Notes: generated by a model from the sequence alone, not told the origin. Positions 52,350 through 61,167 are shown, numbered from the stretch's first letter. The stretch is 64,000 nucleotides of DNA from Pseudomonadota bacterium (GCA_023417515.1 JAEZFL010000064.1:1-64000), one strand, 5' to 3'. Numbers and translations are program-made.

Positions 52350-52589
52350 ATGGGTTTCACCTTCACGCCCAACGAATGGCTGGTGATCGGGCTGGCGATG
52401 CTGTTCGCGTTGCTGCTCGGAATGGCGCTCGCGGCCGGCGGCGGGCGCAAGCACAAGCTTCGCTACCGCGAGGAGAACAAGCGCGCGGCCGAGCTCGAGC
52501 GCGAGAACGTCAAGCTGCGCAAGGAATTGAAGGAGGCGCACGCCCTCCCCGGCTCGACCGCCGCGGCCCGCGACGAGCGGCGCGTTTGA
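52350..52589 (+). CDS. Small membrane protein with coiled-coil tail (79 aa)
   Basis: The 79-aa protein starts at ATG 52350 behind GGAGGAG. It has one membrane helix (WLVIGLAMLFALLLGMALAAG), followed by a strongly charged helix (REENKRAAELERENVKLRKELKEAH) likely to form a coiled coil. The layout resembles envelope proteins such as LapA, but no family is certain. It lies 75 bp after tadC and ends just before a palindromic repeat and the convergent ppdK. Confidence 0.75.
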   Translation: MGFTFTPNEWLVIGLAMLFALLLGMALAAGGGRKHKLRYREENKRAAELERENVKLRKELKEAHALPGSTAAARDERRV

Positions 52590-52597
52590 ACCGATTT

Positions 52598-52681
52598 CGT
52601 CATGCTGAACTTGTTTCAGCATCCATCCCCGAGCCGCGGTGAGGGCGGAGGAATGGACCCTGAAACAAGTTCAGGGTGACG
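52598..52681. repeat. Palindromic repeat (CATGCTGAACTTGTTTCAG family)
   Basis: CGTCATGCTGAACTTGTTTCAGC at 52598 pairs with CCTGAAACAAGTTCAGGGTGACG ending 52681, separated by GC-rich filler. This motif type is widespread in sphingomonad intergenic regions. Lying between convergent genes, it probably serves as a bidirectional terminator. Confidence 0.75.
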
Positions 52682-52682
52682 G

Positions 52683-55346
52683 TCATGGTTTCGCCCTCAG
52701 CGCCGCCTGGGCGGCCGCGAGGCGGGCGATGGGGACTCGGTAGGGCGACGCGCTGACATAATCGAGGCCGGCTTCCTCGCAGAAGGCGATGGAGGCCGGG
52801 TCTCCGCCATGCTCTCCGCAGATTCCGAGCTTGAGAGCTGAACGCGTGGCCCGGCCGCGTGTCGCGGCGATTCGGATCAGCTCGCCGACGCCATCGACAT
52901 CAATGCTGACGAAGGGGTCGTGGGCGTAGAGGCCCTTTTCCACATATTGGGTGAGGAATCGGCCCGCGTCGTCGCGGCTGACACCGAGCGTGGTCTGGGT
53001 GAGGTCGTTCGTCCCAAAACTGAAGAATTCGGCGTCCTCGGCGATCGCTCCGGCCTGGAGCGCGGCTCGGGGAAGCTCGATCATCGTGCCGATCATATAG
53101 TCGACGCGGATCCCCTGCTCCTTGAACACCATGTCAGCGGTACGCTCGATGAGGCTGCGAATGATCGACAATTCGGCCCGGGTGCCGACCAGCGGAACCA
53201 TGACCTCGGGAATGGGCGGCTCGCCTTCCTTCGCCACCTCGACCGCGGCCTCGAAGATGGCGCGGGCCTGCATCTCGTAGATTTCGGGATAGGTGATCCC
53301 TAGGCGGCAGCCGCGGTGGCCGAGCATGGGGTTGGACTCTGCGAGCTCGCCGGCGCGGCGGCGAAGGGTTTCGGCATCGACCGACGAGGCGCGCGCGACC
53401 TCGGCGAACTCCTCTTCCTCGTGAGGCAGGAATTCGTGGAGCGGCGGGTCAAGCAGGCGGATCGTCACGGGGAGCCCGGTCATGATCCGGAAGATCTCGG
53501 CGAAGTCGCTGCGCTGCTCGGGCAGAAGCTTGTCGAGCGCCGCGCGGCGGCCGGCCTCGTCCTCGGCCAGGATCATCTGGCGGACGTTGGTGATCCGCTC
53601 GGGATCGAAGAACATATGCTCGGTCCGGCACAGGCCGATGCCCTCGGCGCCGAATTCGCGCGCGGAGCGGCAGTCGGCGGGCGTCTCGGCATTGGTGCGG
53701 ACCCCGAGGCGGCGGCCTGAATCCGCCCATTCCATCAAGGTGCCGAAATCTCCGCTGAGCTCGGGCTGGACCGTGGGCACCTCGCCGAGCATGACCTCGC
53801 CGGTGGTGCCGTCAAGGGTGATGACGTCGCCCTCTTTTATCTCGGTGCCGCCGACTCGCATCAGCTTGTTCTTATAGTCGATGGCGATCGAGCCCGCGCC
53901 GGAGACGCAGGGGCGGCCCATGCCGCGCGCGACGACGGCGGCGTGGCTGGTCATGCCGCCGCGGGCGGTGAGGATTCCGCGGGCGGCGTGCATGCCGTGG
54001 ATGTCCTCCGGGCTCGTCTCGATGCGGACGAGGATGATGTCCTCGCCGGCGGCGGCGCGCTGCTCGGCAGTGTCGGCGTCGAACACCGCCTTGCCGCAGG
54101 CGGCGCCGGGCGATGCCGGAAGCCCCTTGGCGACGACGTTGCGCTGGGCGGAGGGATCGAGCGTCGGGTGGAGGAGCTGGTCGAGCGCCTGCGGATCGAC
54201 CCGGAGGACCGCTTCCTCCTCCGAGATGACGCCCTCGCGGGCCATGTCGACGGCGATCTTGAGCGCCGCCTTGGCGGTGCGCTTGCCCGAGCGAGTCTGG
54301 AGCATCCAGAGCTGGCCGCGCTCGACCGTGAACTCGATGTCCTGCATGTCGCGGTAATGCGCTTCGAGCCGGTCGAAGACGGAGGCGAGCTGGCCGTAGA
54401 CCTCGGGAAGCGTCTCTTCCATCGACGGCGCCTTGGCGCCGGCGCGCTCGCGGGCGGCGCGGGTCAGATATTGCGGCGTGCGGATCCCGGCGACGACGTC
54501 CTCGCCCTGGGCATTGATCAGATATTCGCCATAATAGGCGCGCTCGCCGGTCGAGGGGTCGCGGGTGAAGGCGACTCCGGTGGCGGACGTGTCGCCCATA
54601 TTGCCGAACACCATCGCCTGGACGTTGACCGCGGTGCCCCAATCGTGAGGAATGTCGTGCAGGCGGCGATAGACCTTGGCGCGCTCGGACTGCCAGGAGC
54701 CGAACACCGCGCCGACCGCGCCCCACAATTGCTCGTGGACGTCCTGCGGGAACGGGCGGCCCTGCTGCTCCTCGACCAACTCCTTGTAGCGGGCGACGAG
54801 GCGCTGCCAGTCGCCTGCCTCGAGGTCGGTGTCGAGGTGGACGCCCTTGTCCTCCTTGGCGATCTCGAGCGCTTCCTCGAACGCGCCGTGATCGAGACCG
54901 AGGACGACGTCGGCATACATCTGGATGAAGCGGCGATAGCTGTCCCAGGCGAAGCGCGGGTCGCCCGAGCCGGCGGCGAGCCCTTCCACGGTCTCGTCGT
55001 TGAGACCGAGGTTGAGGACGGTGTCCATCATGCCCGGCATCGACACCCGGGCGCCGGAGCGGACCGAGACGAGGAGCGGATCGGCGATGTCGCCGAAGCG
55101 GCGGCCGGTGATGCCCTGAATATGGGCGATGCCCTGCGCCACTTCCTCGCGTAGGCTGTCGGGGAAGCGCTCGCCTTCCTCGTAATAGCGCGCGCACATC
55201 TCGGTGCTGATGGTGAAGCCGGGCGGGACCGGGAGGCCGATCGACGCCATCTCGGCGAGGTTGGCGCCTTTGCCGCCGAGGAGGTTCCTGTCGCCCGCGC
55301 CGCCGTCCGAAACGCCGCCCCCGAAGCGATAGACGTAGCGGGTCAT
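52683..55346 (-). CDS. ppdK: Pyruvate, phosphate dikinase
   Basis: The 887-aa enzyme interconverts pyruvate, ATP and phosphate with phosphoenolpyruvate, AMP and pyrophosphate. Domains: ATP-grasp (YRFGGGVSDGGAGDRNLLGGKGANLAEM), the phosphohistidine swivel domain with GGMTSHAAVVARGMGRPCVSGAG (catalytic His about 460), and the PEP-utilising barrel with catalytic Cys in KLGICGEHGGDPASI near 830. The length matches bacterial PPDK. It stands downstream of glyS on the same strand (64 bp gap) and may be co-transcribed with it. Confidence 0.96.
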   Translation of the reverse strand: MTRYVYRFGGGVSDGGAGDRNLLGGKGANLAEMASIGLPVPPGFTISTEMCARYYEEGERFPDSLREEVAQGIAHIQGITGRRFGDIADPLLVSVRSGARVSMPGMMDTVLNLGLNDETVEGLAAGSGDPRFAWDSYRRFIQMYADVVLGLDHGAFEEALEIAKEDKGVHLDTDLEAGDWQRLVARYKELVEEQQGRPFPQDVHEQLWGAVGAVFGSWQSERAKVYRRLHDIPHDWGTAVNVQAMVFGNMGDTSATGVAFTRDPSTGERAYYGEYLINAQGEDVVAGIRTPQYLTRAARERAGAKAPSMEETLPEVYGQLASVFDRLEAHYRDMQDIEFTVERGQLWMLQTRSGKRTAKAALKIAVDMAREGVISEEEAVLRVDPQALDQLLHPTLDPSAQRNVVAKGLPASPGAACGKAVFDADTAEQRAAAGEDIILVRIETSPEDIHGMHAARGILTARGGMTSHAAVVARGMGRPCVSGAGSIAIDYKNKLMRVGGTEIKEGDVITLDGTTGEVMLGEVPTVQPELSGDFGTLMEWADSGRRLGVRTNAETPADCRSAREFGAEGIGLCRTEHMFFDPERITNVRQMILAEDEAGRRAALDKLLPEQRSDFAEIFRIMTGLPVTIRLLDPPLHEFLPHEEEEFAEVARASSVDAETLRRRAGELAESNPMLGHRGCRLGITYPEIYEMQARAIFEAAVEVAKEGEPPIPEVMVPLVGTRAELSIIRSLIERTADMVFKEQGIRVDYMIGTMIELPRAALQAGAIAEDAEFFSFGTNDLTQTTLGVSRDDAGRFLTQYVEKGLYAHDPFVSIDVDGVGELIRIAATRGRATRSALKLGICGEHGGDPASIAFCEEAGLDYVSASPYRVPIARLAAAQAALRAKP

Positions 55347-55410
55347 CAGCAGCCCTCTATGGTGAAGTTCATGAAGTTCACGGTCTCCGCCCGATTTCGT
55401 GAACTTTGTC

Positions 55411-57936
55411 TCATCCCTCGATCCGCGAGAAATCGGCGACGCGGTGGACCGCGGCGCGCATGCGGGCGAGCAGGTTGAGGCGTGCTTCGCGCTTGGCGGG
55501 ATCGGGGTCGTTCACAATCACCTCGTTGAAGAACGCGTCCACGGGACCGCGGAGCGTGGCGAGGGCGCGCATGGCGCCTTCGAAATCCTCGCGCTCAACC
55601 GCGGCCGCCGCCTCGGGTTCCGCCGAATCGAGAGCGGCGATCAGCGCATCTTCCGCATTTTCGGGCGTGTAGGAAAGTGTTTTGTTCTGCTCATGTTCCG
55701 CTGCCCAGTTCTCCTTCTTGAGGATGTTGGCGGCGCGCTTGTAGCCGGCGAGGAGGTCGGCGCCTTCGGGGGTTTCGACGAAGCTTTGCAGGGCGCGGAC
55801 GCGGGCGAGCAGGCGGACGAGATCGTCCTCGCCGCCGAGCGCGAACACCGCGTCGATGAGATCGTGGCGGACGCCGGCCTCGCGCTGCTGGACCTTCAGG
55901 CGGTCGGCGAGAAAGGCTACGACAGCGGGAGGTGCATCCCAAATCGTGGTCTCGCCGTCGACGAATTCTCGCCAAATTTCCAGAGCTCGAACGATCTGCT
56001 TGGGCACAGGCCCGAGATAGTCTTCGCCTACATACAGAACCGTATCTTCGCCGTGGGCTTGCAGCCGATAATTCGGACTTGCCGTGAGTAGATTTGCAGT
56101 CGATTCTGCGCCGGAAAGTTGAATTAGATGGTGATAAACTGTGCCAAACAGCTTATCGTGAAGGAAATCAGTCATTAAGACCGACACATTTAGGCGGAGA
56201 TTATTCTTCAGGATTAGGCCAATTACACCTAGACCGGCGCGGCGAAGCGCAAACGGATCTTTTGAACCTGAAGGGAACTGAGAGGCGGCAAAGAAAGCGT
56301 AGATCGTATCCAGCTTGTCCGCCAAGCTCACCGCCACCGTCACTGGCGCGGTAGGCACTTCGTCACCCTGCCCGACCGGCTTGTAGTGGTCGCTTATGGC
56401 TTCGGCGACGACCGCGTCCTCGCCCTGGGCGGCGGCGATGTAGCCGCCGATGAGGCCCTGGAGCTCGGGGAACTCGCCGACCATCTGGGTGACGAGGTCG
56501 GCCTTGGCGAGGCGGGCGGCGCGTTCGGCGAGGTCGGCGAGGTGCGCCCTCTCCCCTTCAGGGGAGAGGGAAGAGCCGCCGTCAGGCGGCGAAGGGAGAG
56601 GAGGAGTTGAGGCGTTGGCGTCCTCTTCTGACTCCCCCTCTCCTTCCGCGGCTTCGCCGCTCCCTCCTCTCCCCTGAAGGGGAGAGGGTTTGACGATGCC
56701 TTCCTCGACCAGCCAGCGGGCGAGCTTGGCGACCCGGTCGACCTTGTCGGCGACGGTGCCGAGCTTTTCGTGGAAGACGATCTGCGACAGCTTCTCCGCC
56801 TGGTCTTCGAGCGGGACGGCGAGGTCCTGCTCCCAGAAGAATTTGGCGTCGGCGAGGCGGGCCGCCAGGACCTTCTGGTTGCCGCGGACGATCGCTTCGC
56901 CGCCGTCGACCGCGTCGATGTTGGCGACGCAGATGAAGGCGGGGGCGAGCTGTTCCTCCCCAGGCTTGCCCTGGGGAGGGGGACCATCGGCCGGAGGCTG
57001 ATGGTGGAGGGGCGAATCCGAGCTTTCGGAAGCTACCCCTCCACCATGCTGCGCAGGGGCCCCCTCCCCGAGCGGAGCTCGGGGAGGAATAGTTGCGGCG
57101 AAATATTTCTGGTTGGTGCGCATGGTGAGCTGGATCACCTCGCGCGGGACCTGGAGGAAGCTCGGGTCGAACTGGCCGAGCAAGGGCACCGGCCATTCGG
57201 TGAGGCCGGCATTTTCGAGGACCAGGCCTTCGTCCTCGACCAGAGTGAGGCCGGCGGCGGCGGCGGCCGCGGCGGCGCCTTCGCGGATGATGCGGGCGCG
57301 TTCGTCCTGGTCGACGATGACGTGGCAGGCCTTCAATTTCTCGAGATAGTCGGAGGCGCCGCCCAGCGTGATCGGGCCCGGGTGGCGGAAGCGGTGGCCG
57401 ACGGTCGCGGCGCCGCTGCGCACGTCGCCGATCTCGAAGTCGACGACCTTCTCGTCGAGCATTGCGACGATGCCCTGAAGCGGGCGGACCCATCGCAGGC
57501 TCTCGGTCGAAAGGGAGGCGGCGCCCCAGCGCATCGACTTGGGCCAGGGGAAGGCGCGGACGACGTTCGGGATCGCCTCGGCGACGACTTCGACCGTGGC
57601 CTGGCCGGGCTTTTCGATGACCGCGAACCAGATTCCGTCGCGGTCGGTGAGCTGGTCCTGGCTGAGGCCGGTCTTGCGCAGGAAGCCTTCAAGCGCTTGC
57701 GGCGGCGCCGAGGTGCGCGGGCCCTTCAGCTCCTCGCTGGTCGCTTCGGTCTCCTGCGGGAGGTCGCGGGCGATGAGGACGAGGCGGCGGGGGGTGGCGT
57801 AGGTCTCGATCCCCTGCGCGGCGAGGCCGGCGGTTTTGAGCTCGGCTTCGAACAGGCGGGCGAGGTCGGCGCGCGCCTTGGCCTGCATGCGCGCGGGGAT
57901 TTCCTCGGAGAGGAGCTCGAGGAGGAAGTCGCTCAC
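55411..57936 (-). CDS. glyS: Glycyl-tRNA synthetase beta subunit with in-frame repeat insertions
   Basis: The 841-aa protein is the beta subunit of the alpha2beta2 GlyRS, supplying tRNA binding and editing. Recognisable parts are FLLELLSEEIPARMQAKA, TYATPRRLVLIARDL, MRWGAASLSTESLRWVRPLQ, LLGQFDPSFLQVPREVIQLT, GSKDPFALRRAGLG and RLKVQQREAGVRHDLIDAV. It is well over the usual length of about 690-700. Two excess segments (about residues 283-328 and 417-463) are translated palindromic repeats, and a third region (about 560-670) is AT-richer and longer than expected. The frame stays open through all of them, so the gene is probably functional. Confidence 0.92.
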   Translation of the reverse strand: MSDFLLELLSEEIPARMQAKARADLARLFEAELKTAGLAAQGIETYATPRRLVLIARDLPQETEATSEELKGPRTSAPPQALEGFLRKTGLSQDQLTDRDGIWFAVIEKPGQATVEVVAEAIPNVVRAFPWPKSMRWGAASLSTESLRWVRPLQGIVAMLDEKVVDFEIGDVRSGAATVGHRFRHPGPITLGGASDYLEKLKACHVIVDQDERARIIREGAAAAAAAAGLTLVEDEGLVLENAGLTEWPVPLLGQFDPSFLQVPREVIQLTMRTNQKYFAATIPPRAPLGEGAPAQHGGGVASESSDSPLHHQPPADGPPPQGKPGEEQLAPAFICVANIDAVDGGEAIVRGNQKVLAARLADAKFFWEQDLAVPLEDQAEKLSQIVFHEKLGTVADKVDRVAKLARWLVEEGIVKPSPLQGRGGSGEAAEGEGESEEDANASTPPLPSPPDGGSSLSPEGERAHLADLAERAARLAKADLVTQMVGEFPELQGLIGGYIAAAQGEDAVVAEAISDHYKPVGQGDEVPTAPVTVAVSLADKLDTIYAFFAASQFPSGSKDPFALRRAGLGVIGLILKNNLRLNVSVLMTDFLHDKLFGTVYHHLIQLSGAESTANLLTASPNYRLQAHGEDTVLYVGEDYLGPVPKQIVRALEIWREFVDGETTIWDAPPAVVAFLADRLKVQQREAGVRHDLIDAVFALGGEDDLVRLLARVRALQSFVETPEGADLLAGYKRAANILKKENWAAEHEQNKTLSYTPENAEDALIAALDSAEPEAAAAVEREDFEGAMRALATLRGPVDAFFNEVIVNDPDPAKREARLNLLARMRAAVHRVADFSRIEG
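56547..56688. repeat. Palindromic repeat inserted in frame inside glyS (element 2)
   Basis: Bounded by CCCTCTCCCCTTCAGGGGAG at 56547 and its near-copy CCTCTCCCCTGAAGGGGAG ending 56688, with CCGCCGTCAGGCGGCG and GCGGCTTCGCCGC hairpins inside. Through glyS it is read as a Ser/Pro/Gly/Glu-rich stretch (LQGRGGSGEAAEGEGESEED and following). Confidence 0.8.
56953..57089. repeat. Palindromic repeat inserted in frame inside glyS (element 1)
   Basis: TTCCTCCCC at 56953-56961 pairs with GGGGAGGAA at 57081-57089. The internal arms GGGGAGGGGGACCAT and ATGGTGGAGGGGC are the same as in the intergenic elements at 37316-37458 and 62137-62260. In glyS it encodes a Pro/Gly-rich segment (IPPRAPLGEGAPAQHGGG and following). 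Confidence 0.82.
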
Positions 57937-57937
57937 A

Positions 57938-58062
57938 TTCCCCTCCCTACAAGGGAGGGGTTAGGGGTGGGTACCGCCGCAGGCGGTCCGGGAACCCCGT
58001 GAGTTGCAGGCTCGCTGGGCGAGCCTACCCACCCCCGGCCCCTCCCTTGCAGGGAGGGGAGG
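57938..58062. repeat. Palindromic repeat between glyQ and glyS
   Basis: TCCCCTCCCTACAAGGGAGG at the left end mirrors CCCCTCCCTTGCAGGGAGGG at the right end, with inner arms AGGGGTGGGTACC and CTACCCACCCCC. It fills almost the whole gap between glyQ and glyS, so an RNA structure lies between two coupled subunit genes. Confidence 0.78.
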
Positions 58063-58078
58063 ATTTGGCGCAGCCCCC

Positions 58079-58948
58079 TCACGCCGACCACCCGTTGGTT
58101 TGCATCCAGGCGGCGCAGGCGCCTTTGGCGAGGTCGCGGACCCGGCCGATATAGGCCTGGCGCTCGGCGACCGAGATGACTCCGCGGGCCTGGAGGAGGT
58201 TGAAGGTGTGGCTCGCCTTGATCGCCTGCTCATAGGCGGGGATCGGGAGGTTGGCGGCGAGGCAGTTCTCGCTCTCGGCGGCGGCCTTTTTGAAGGCGTC
58301 GAACAGAGTCTCGGTATCGGCGATCTCGAAATTCCATTTCGACATCTGCTTCTCGTTCTCGAGGAAGACGTCGCCGTAGGTGACGCCCTGGCCGTTGAAG
58401 TCGAGGTCGAACAGGCTGTCCTTGTTCTGGACGTACATGGCGAGGCGCTCGAGCCCGTAGGTGAGCTCGCCGGCGACGGGCTTGCAGTCGAAGCCGCCCA
58501 TCTGCTGGAAATAGGTGAACTGGGTCACCTCCATGCCGTCGCACCACACTTCCCAGCCGAGGCCCCAGGCGCCGAGCGTGGGCGATTCCCAATCGTCCTC
58601 GACGAAGCGGATGTCGTGCTTCTCGAAATCGATCCCGATCGCGGCGAGGCTTCCGAGATAGAGGTCCTGAAGGTCGGGCGGGCTCGGCTTCAGGATGACC
58701 TGATATTGGTAATAATGCTGGAGCCGGTTCGGGTTCTCGCCATAGCGGCCGTCGGTCGGGCGGCGGCAGGGCTGGACGAAGGCGGCGTTCCACGGGTCCG
58801 GGCCGAGCGCGCGCAAGGTGGTCGCGGTGTGAAACGTGCCCGCGCCCATCTCCATGTCATAGGGCTGGAGGATCAGGCAGCCGCGGTCGCTCCAATATTG
58901 ATGGAGCGTCAGGATCAGCTGCTGGAAGCTTAAGGGAGCGGAAGCCAA
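58079..58948 (-). CDS. glyQ: Glycyl-tRNA synthetase alpha subunit
   Basis: The 289-aa class II synthetase alpha subunit activates glycine. Signatures: [69 protein letters not shown] (motif 2) and [21 protein letters not shown] (motif 3). The usual N-terminus is SFQxLILxLQxYW, so TTG 58948 ([10 protein letters not shown]), with GAAGGG upstream, is preferred over ATG 59011, which would add 21 residues and overlap the divergent TraB gene. The glyS gene follows after a repeat. Confidence 0.92.
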   Translation of the reverse strand: MASAPLSFQQLILTLHQYWSDRGCLILQPYDMEMGAGTFHTATTLRALGPDPWNAAFVQPCRRPTDGRYGENPNRLQHYYQYQVILKPSPPDLQDLYLGSLAAIGIDFEKHDIRFVEDDWESPTLGAWGLGWEVWCDGMEVTQFTYFQQMGGFDCKPVAGELTYGLERLAMYVQNKDSLFDLDFNGQGVTYGDVFLENEKQMSKWNFEIADTETLFDAFKKAAAESENCLAANLPIPAYEQAIKASHTFNLLQARGVISVAERQAYIGRVRDLAKGACAAWMQTNGWSA

Positions 58949-59041
58949 GGCGGCGCCCTTCGATAGGCAGAGAAGAACAAAGGTGTCGCGAGCCTTTGGC
59001 GGATGGTGCAAGATGGGTCAAGGAAGCGGCGGGAGCGACAG

Positions 59042-59980
59042 GTGGCGGACGTGCGGGGCTGGCTGAAACGAAGCGCGCTGCTCGCCGCGGCTTTGCTGGG
59101 TTGCTGGCAGCCGGCGGCCGCTCTTGCCGCAGAAGCCCCCACGACCGCGCCGGTACCGCGGCCGGCGATCTGGCTGATCGAGGACGAGGACACCAAGATC
59201 TACCTGTTCGGGACGATCCACGTCTTCCCGGCGAACCTCCAGTGGCGCTCGGCACGGCTCGACCAGGTCATCGCCGAGGCCGACGAGCTGGTGATGGAGA
59301 CACCCGACGCCTCCAGCGAGGAGATGATCTCCGGCGACCGCATGTTCGGGCCGATGATGATGGGCAAGACCGTGTCGATCCTGTCGCGGGTGTCGCCGCG
59401 GGCGCGGCCGGCGCTGCAGGCGGCGCTGGAGGCGACCGGGCTGCCGCTCGAGGCCTATGACGAGATGCACATCTGGGCCGTCGCCTTCATGCTGACCGGC
59501 TTCCAGATGACCCAGAATTTCGGCGAGGAAGCCGGCGGCCAGCCGGTCGCGCTGAGCGGCGCCGAGGAGGTGCTCGGCCGAATCTTCCGCAAGTCGCGGC
59601 GGCCGATCTACGGGGTCGAGACGATCGAGGAGCAGATAAGGGTGTTCAGCACGATGAGGCTGGACGTTCAGCGCCGCTTCCTAGAGGCGACGGTGACCGG
59701 CCCCGCCGCGCCGCCGCCCGAGGAGCCGCCCGCGAGCAGCGACCAGGACTGGCTGTCCGGCAATGTCGAGGCGATCGCCGCGGAGATGCTGGAGATGCCG
59801 GCGGAGATCTACGAGCCGCTGCTCACCCGCCGCAACCGCAACTGGACCGGGTGGCTGGAGCGGCGGATGCAACGGCCGGGCACGGTTCTGTTCGCGGTCG
59901 GAGCGGGTCATCTTGCGGGGCCCGATTCGGTCCAGCGCATGCTCGCCGAGCGCGGGATCACGGCTCGGCGGATCGACTGA
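59042..59980 (+). CDS. TraB/GumN family protein (paralogue 1)
   Basis: The 312-aa protein has a signal peptide (RSALLAAALLGCWQPAAALA) and the TraB/GumN domain: IWLIEDEDTKIYLFGTIHVF (GxxH motif), VIAEADELVMETPDA (conserved Glu), PIYGVETIEEQIRVF and FAVGAGHLAGPDSVQRML (GxGH motif). This metal-binding fold is related to TIKI proteases and erythromycin esterase-like enzymes; its bacterial role is unknown. GTG 59042 follows GGGAG; the frame opens at 59003. A second copy of the family lies at 61168-62127. Confidence 0.84.
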   Translation: MADVRGWLKRSALLAAALLGCWQPAAALAAEAPTTAPVPRPAIWLIEDEDTKIYLFGTIHVFPANLQWRSARLDQVIAEADELVMETPDASSEEMISGDRMFGPMMMGKTVSILSRVSPRARPALQAALEATGLPLEAYDEMHIWAVAFMLTGFQMTQNFGEEAGGQPVALSGAEEVLGRIFRKSRRPIYGVETIEEQIRVFSTMRLDVQRRFLEATVTGPAAPPPEEPPASSDQDWLSGNVEAIAAEMLEMPAEIYEPLLTRRNRNWTGWLERRMQRPGTVLFAVGAGHLAGPDSVQRMLAERGITARRID

Positions 59981-60046
59981 GCGCGTCGGCCAAGCCAGCC
60001 TTTTCAACTGCTTAGCCTCTTTCCCGTCAGCTTCTGACGACTTTTT

Positions 60047-60113
60047 GTCATGGTCGCTTGACAACGTAATCCACGCGTGACATTTAGTCATGGTCGCCTG
60101 ACATTGTGTCAGG
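60047..60113. promoter_or_regulatory. TGACA-type operator repeats upstream of the XRE cassette
   Basis: A 17-bp direct repeat GTCATGGTCGC[T/C]TGACA occurs at 60047-60063 and 60087-60103, spaced 40 bp (about four helical turns). The second copy runs into CCTGACA-TTG-TGTCAGG (60097-60113), a perfect 7-bp inverted repeat. The neighbouring XRE protein is the likely binder, giving autoregulation. Confidence 0.6.
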
Positions 60114-60137
60114 TGAGGAAGACCAGGAAGCGGACTG

Positions 60138-60239
60138 ATGGTGAGGCTCAGATGGTTGAGCGGCGAGGAGGCGGAGCTGCTGGGCGCGATGGCGCTGGTC
60201 GCTTGCGCCGTGGCCCTGCTCGCGGTGATGCTGACCTGA
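60138..60239 (+). CDS. Small membrane peptide (33 aa)
   Basis: An ATG at 60138 with AGGAAG just upstream opens a 33-codon frame. It has a charged start (MVRLRWLSGEEAELLGAM) and one hydrophobic helix (ALVACAVALLAVMLT), ending 16 bp before the XRE gene. Its position between the operators and the regulator suggests it is the first gene of the cassette. It is short, so evidence is limited. Confidence 0.5.
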   Translation: MVRLRWLSGEEAELLGAMALVACAVALLAVMLT

Positions 60240-60255
60240 TGCAGGGCGAACGGAC

Positions 60256-60480
60256 ATGGACATCGACGAGATGAAGAACCGGCTGAAAGTGCTGCGCGCC
60301 GAACGGGACTGGAGCCAGGCCGAGCTTGCCGGCCGCCTCGACGTGTCGCGCCAGGCGGTGAACGCAATCGAAACAGGCAAGTACGACCCGTCGCTGCCAC
60401 TCGCCTTCAAGATCGGCCGGCTGTTCGGGATGCGGATCGAGGAGATTTTCGATGACGGCGCGGAGAATCACAATGACTGA
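60256..60480 (+). CDS. XRE-family transcriptional regulator
   Basis: The 74-aa protein is almost entirely one Cro/CI helix-turn-helix: MKNRLKVLRAERDWSQAELAGRLDVSRQAVNAIETGKYDPSLPLAFKIGRLFG, followed by IEEIFDDG. Small regulators of this subfamily typically pair with a multi-pass membrane protein, as here. The next gene's ATG overlaps its stop by 8 bp. Binding to the TGACA repeats 150-210 bp upstream is expected. Confidence 0.88.
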   Translation: MDIDEMKNRLKVLRAERDWSQAELAGRLDVSRQAVNAIETGKYDPSLPLAFKIGRLFGMRIEEIFDDGAENHND

Positions 60481-61120
60481 CGGCGAAGACAGGATCGTTG
60501 CGTCGCGCTTCTGGCGCTGGCTGCGCATCGCCGGGATCGGTATCCTGATGTTCTTCCTGGTCGGGGTCGCCATCGGCTTCATCGCCGCCCATCTTGAGCG
60601 CGGCGGGGGTTTCGGCCCGCGCGCGATCGCCATTCTCGCCGCAGATGCACTGCTGCTCGCCGCCTGCGTCTGGCAGATCGTTCGCGAGCTCAAGCGGCCG
60701 ACCGGCGAGGAGCCGCTGACGCCGAAGGAGCGGCTCAACCGCAACATCCTCATCGGATCCGGAGCGATCGGCGGCGTGACGGGCGTTCTCGTGATCTTGG
60801 CGTCGGATCAGGATCTGACCAACGCAAGCCTGTTCTCGGACGCTCCCCTGCCCGCCGGAGTCGCATTGCTGATGGTTGCGGTGATGGGGCTGATCGTCCC
60901 CGCCCTGTCGATCTACTGGCACCGGTCCGCGGTCGATGAGCAGGAGGCGGACGCCTACAAGACCGGGGCCCTGTGGGCGCTCTACGTCTACATGATCGGC
61001 GCTCCGGTCTGGTGGTTCGCCTGGCGCGGCGGCTTCGCGCCCGAACCCAACGGAGTCGTCATCTACTTCGCCACGATCCTGACAGTCGGCGCGATCTGGA
61101 TGTGGAAGAAATATCGTTGA
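60473..61120 (+). CDS. Multi-pass membrane protein of the XRE cassette
   Basis: The 215-aa protein has about six membrane helices (GIGILMFFLVGVAIGFIAAH; AIAILAADALLLAACVW; NILIGSGAIGGVTGVLVILA; AGVALLMVAVMGLIVPALSIYW; ALWALYVYMIGAPVWWFAW; GVVIYFATILTVGAIWMW). No enzyme motif is visible. ATG 60473 overlaps the regulator's stop (ATGACTGA), implying coupling. Such regulator/membrane pairs are usually stress- or antibiotic-responsive, but nothing here fixes the signal. Confidence 0.78.
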   Translation: MTDGEDRIVASRFWRWLRIAGIGILMFFLVGVAIGFIAAHLERGGGFGPRAIAILAADALLLAACVWQIVRELKRPTGEEPLTPKERLNRNILIGSGAIGGVTGVLVILASDQDLTNASLFSDAPLPAGVALLMVAVMGLIVPALSIYWHRSAVDEQEADAYKTGALWALYVYMIGAPVWWFAWRGGFAPEPNGVVIYFATILTVGAIWMWKKYR

Positions 61121-61167
61121 GCCGACACCGGCTTGCTGTAACCAACGGATATATCGGGAGAAATGCC

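Noticed and set aside
53943..55154. 403-codon plus-strand frame opposite ppdK
   Set aside because: It is a shadow of ppdK; no domain motif is visible.
56770..58002. 410-codon plus-strand frame opposite glyS
   Set aside because: It is a shadow of glyS; it reads through a palindromic repeat and lacks any family signature.
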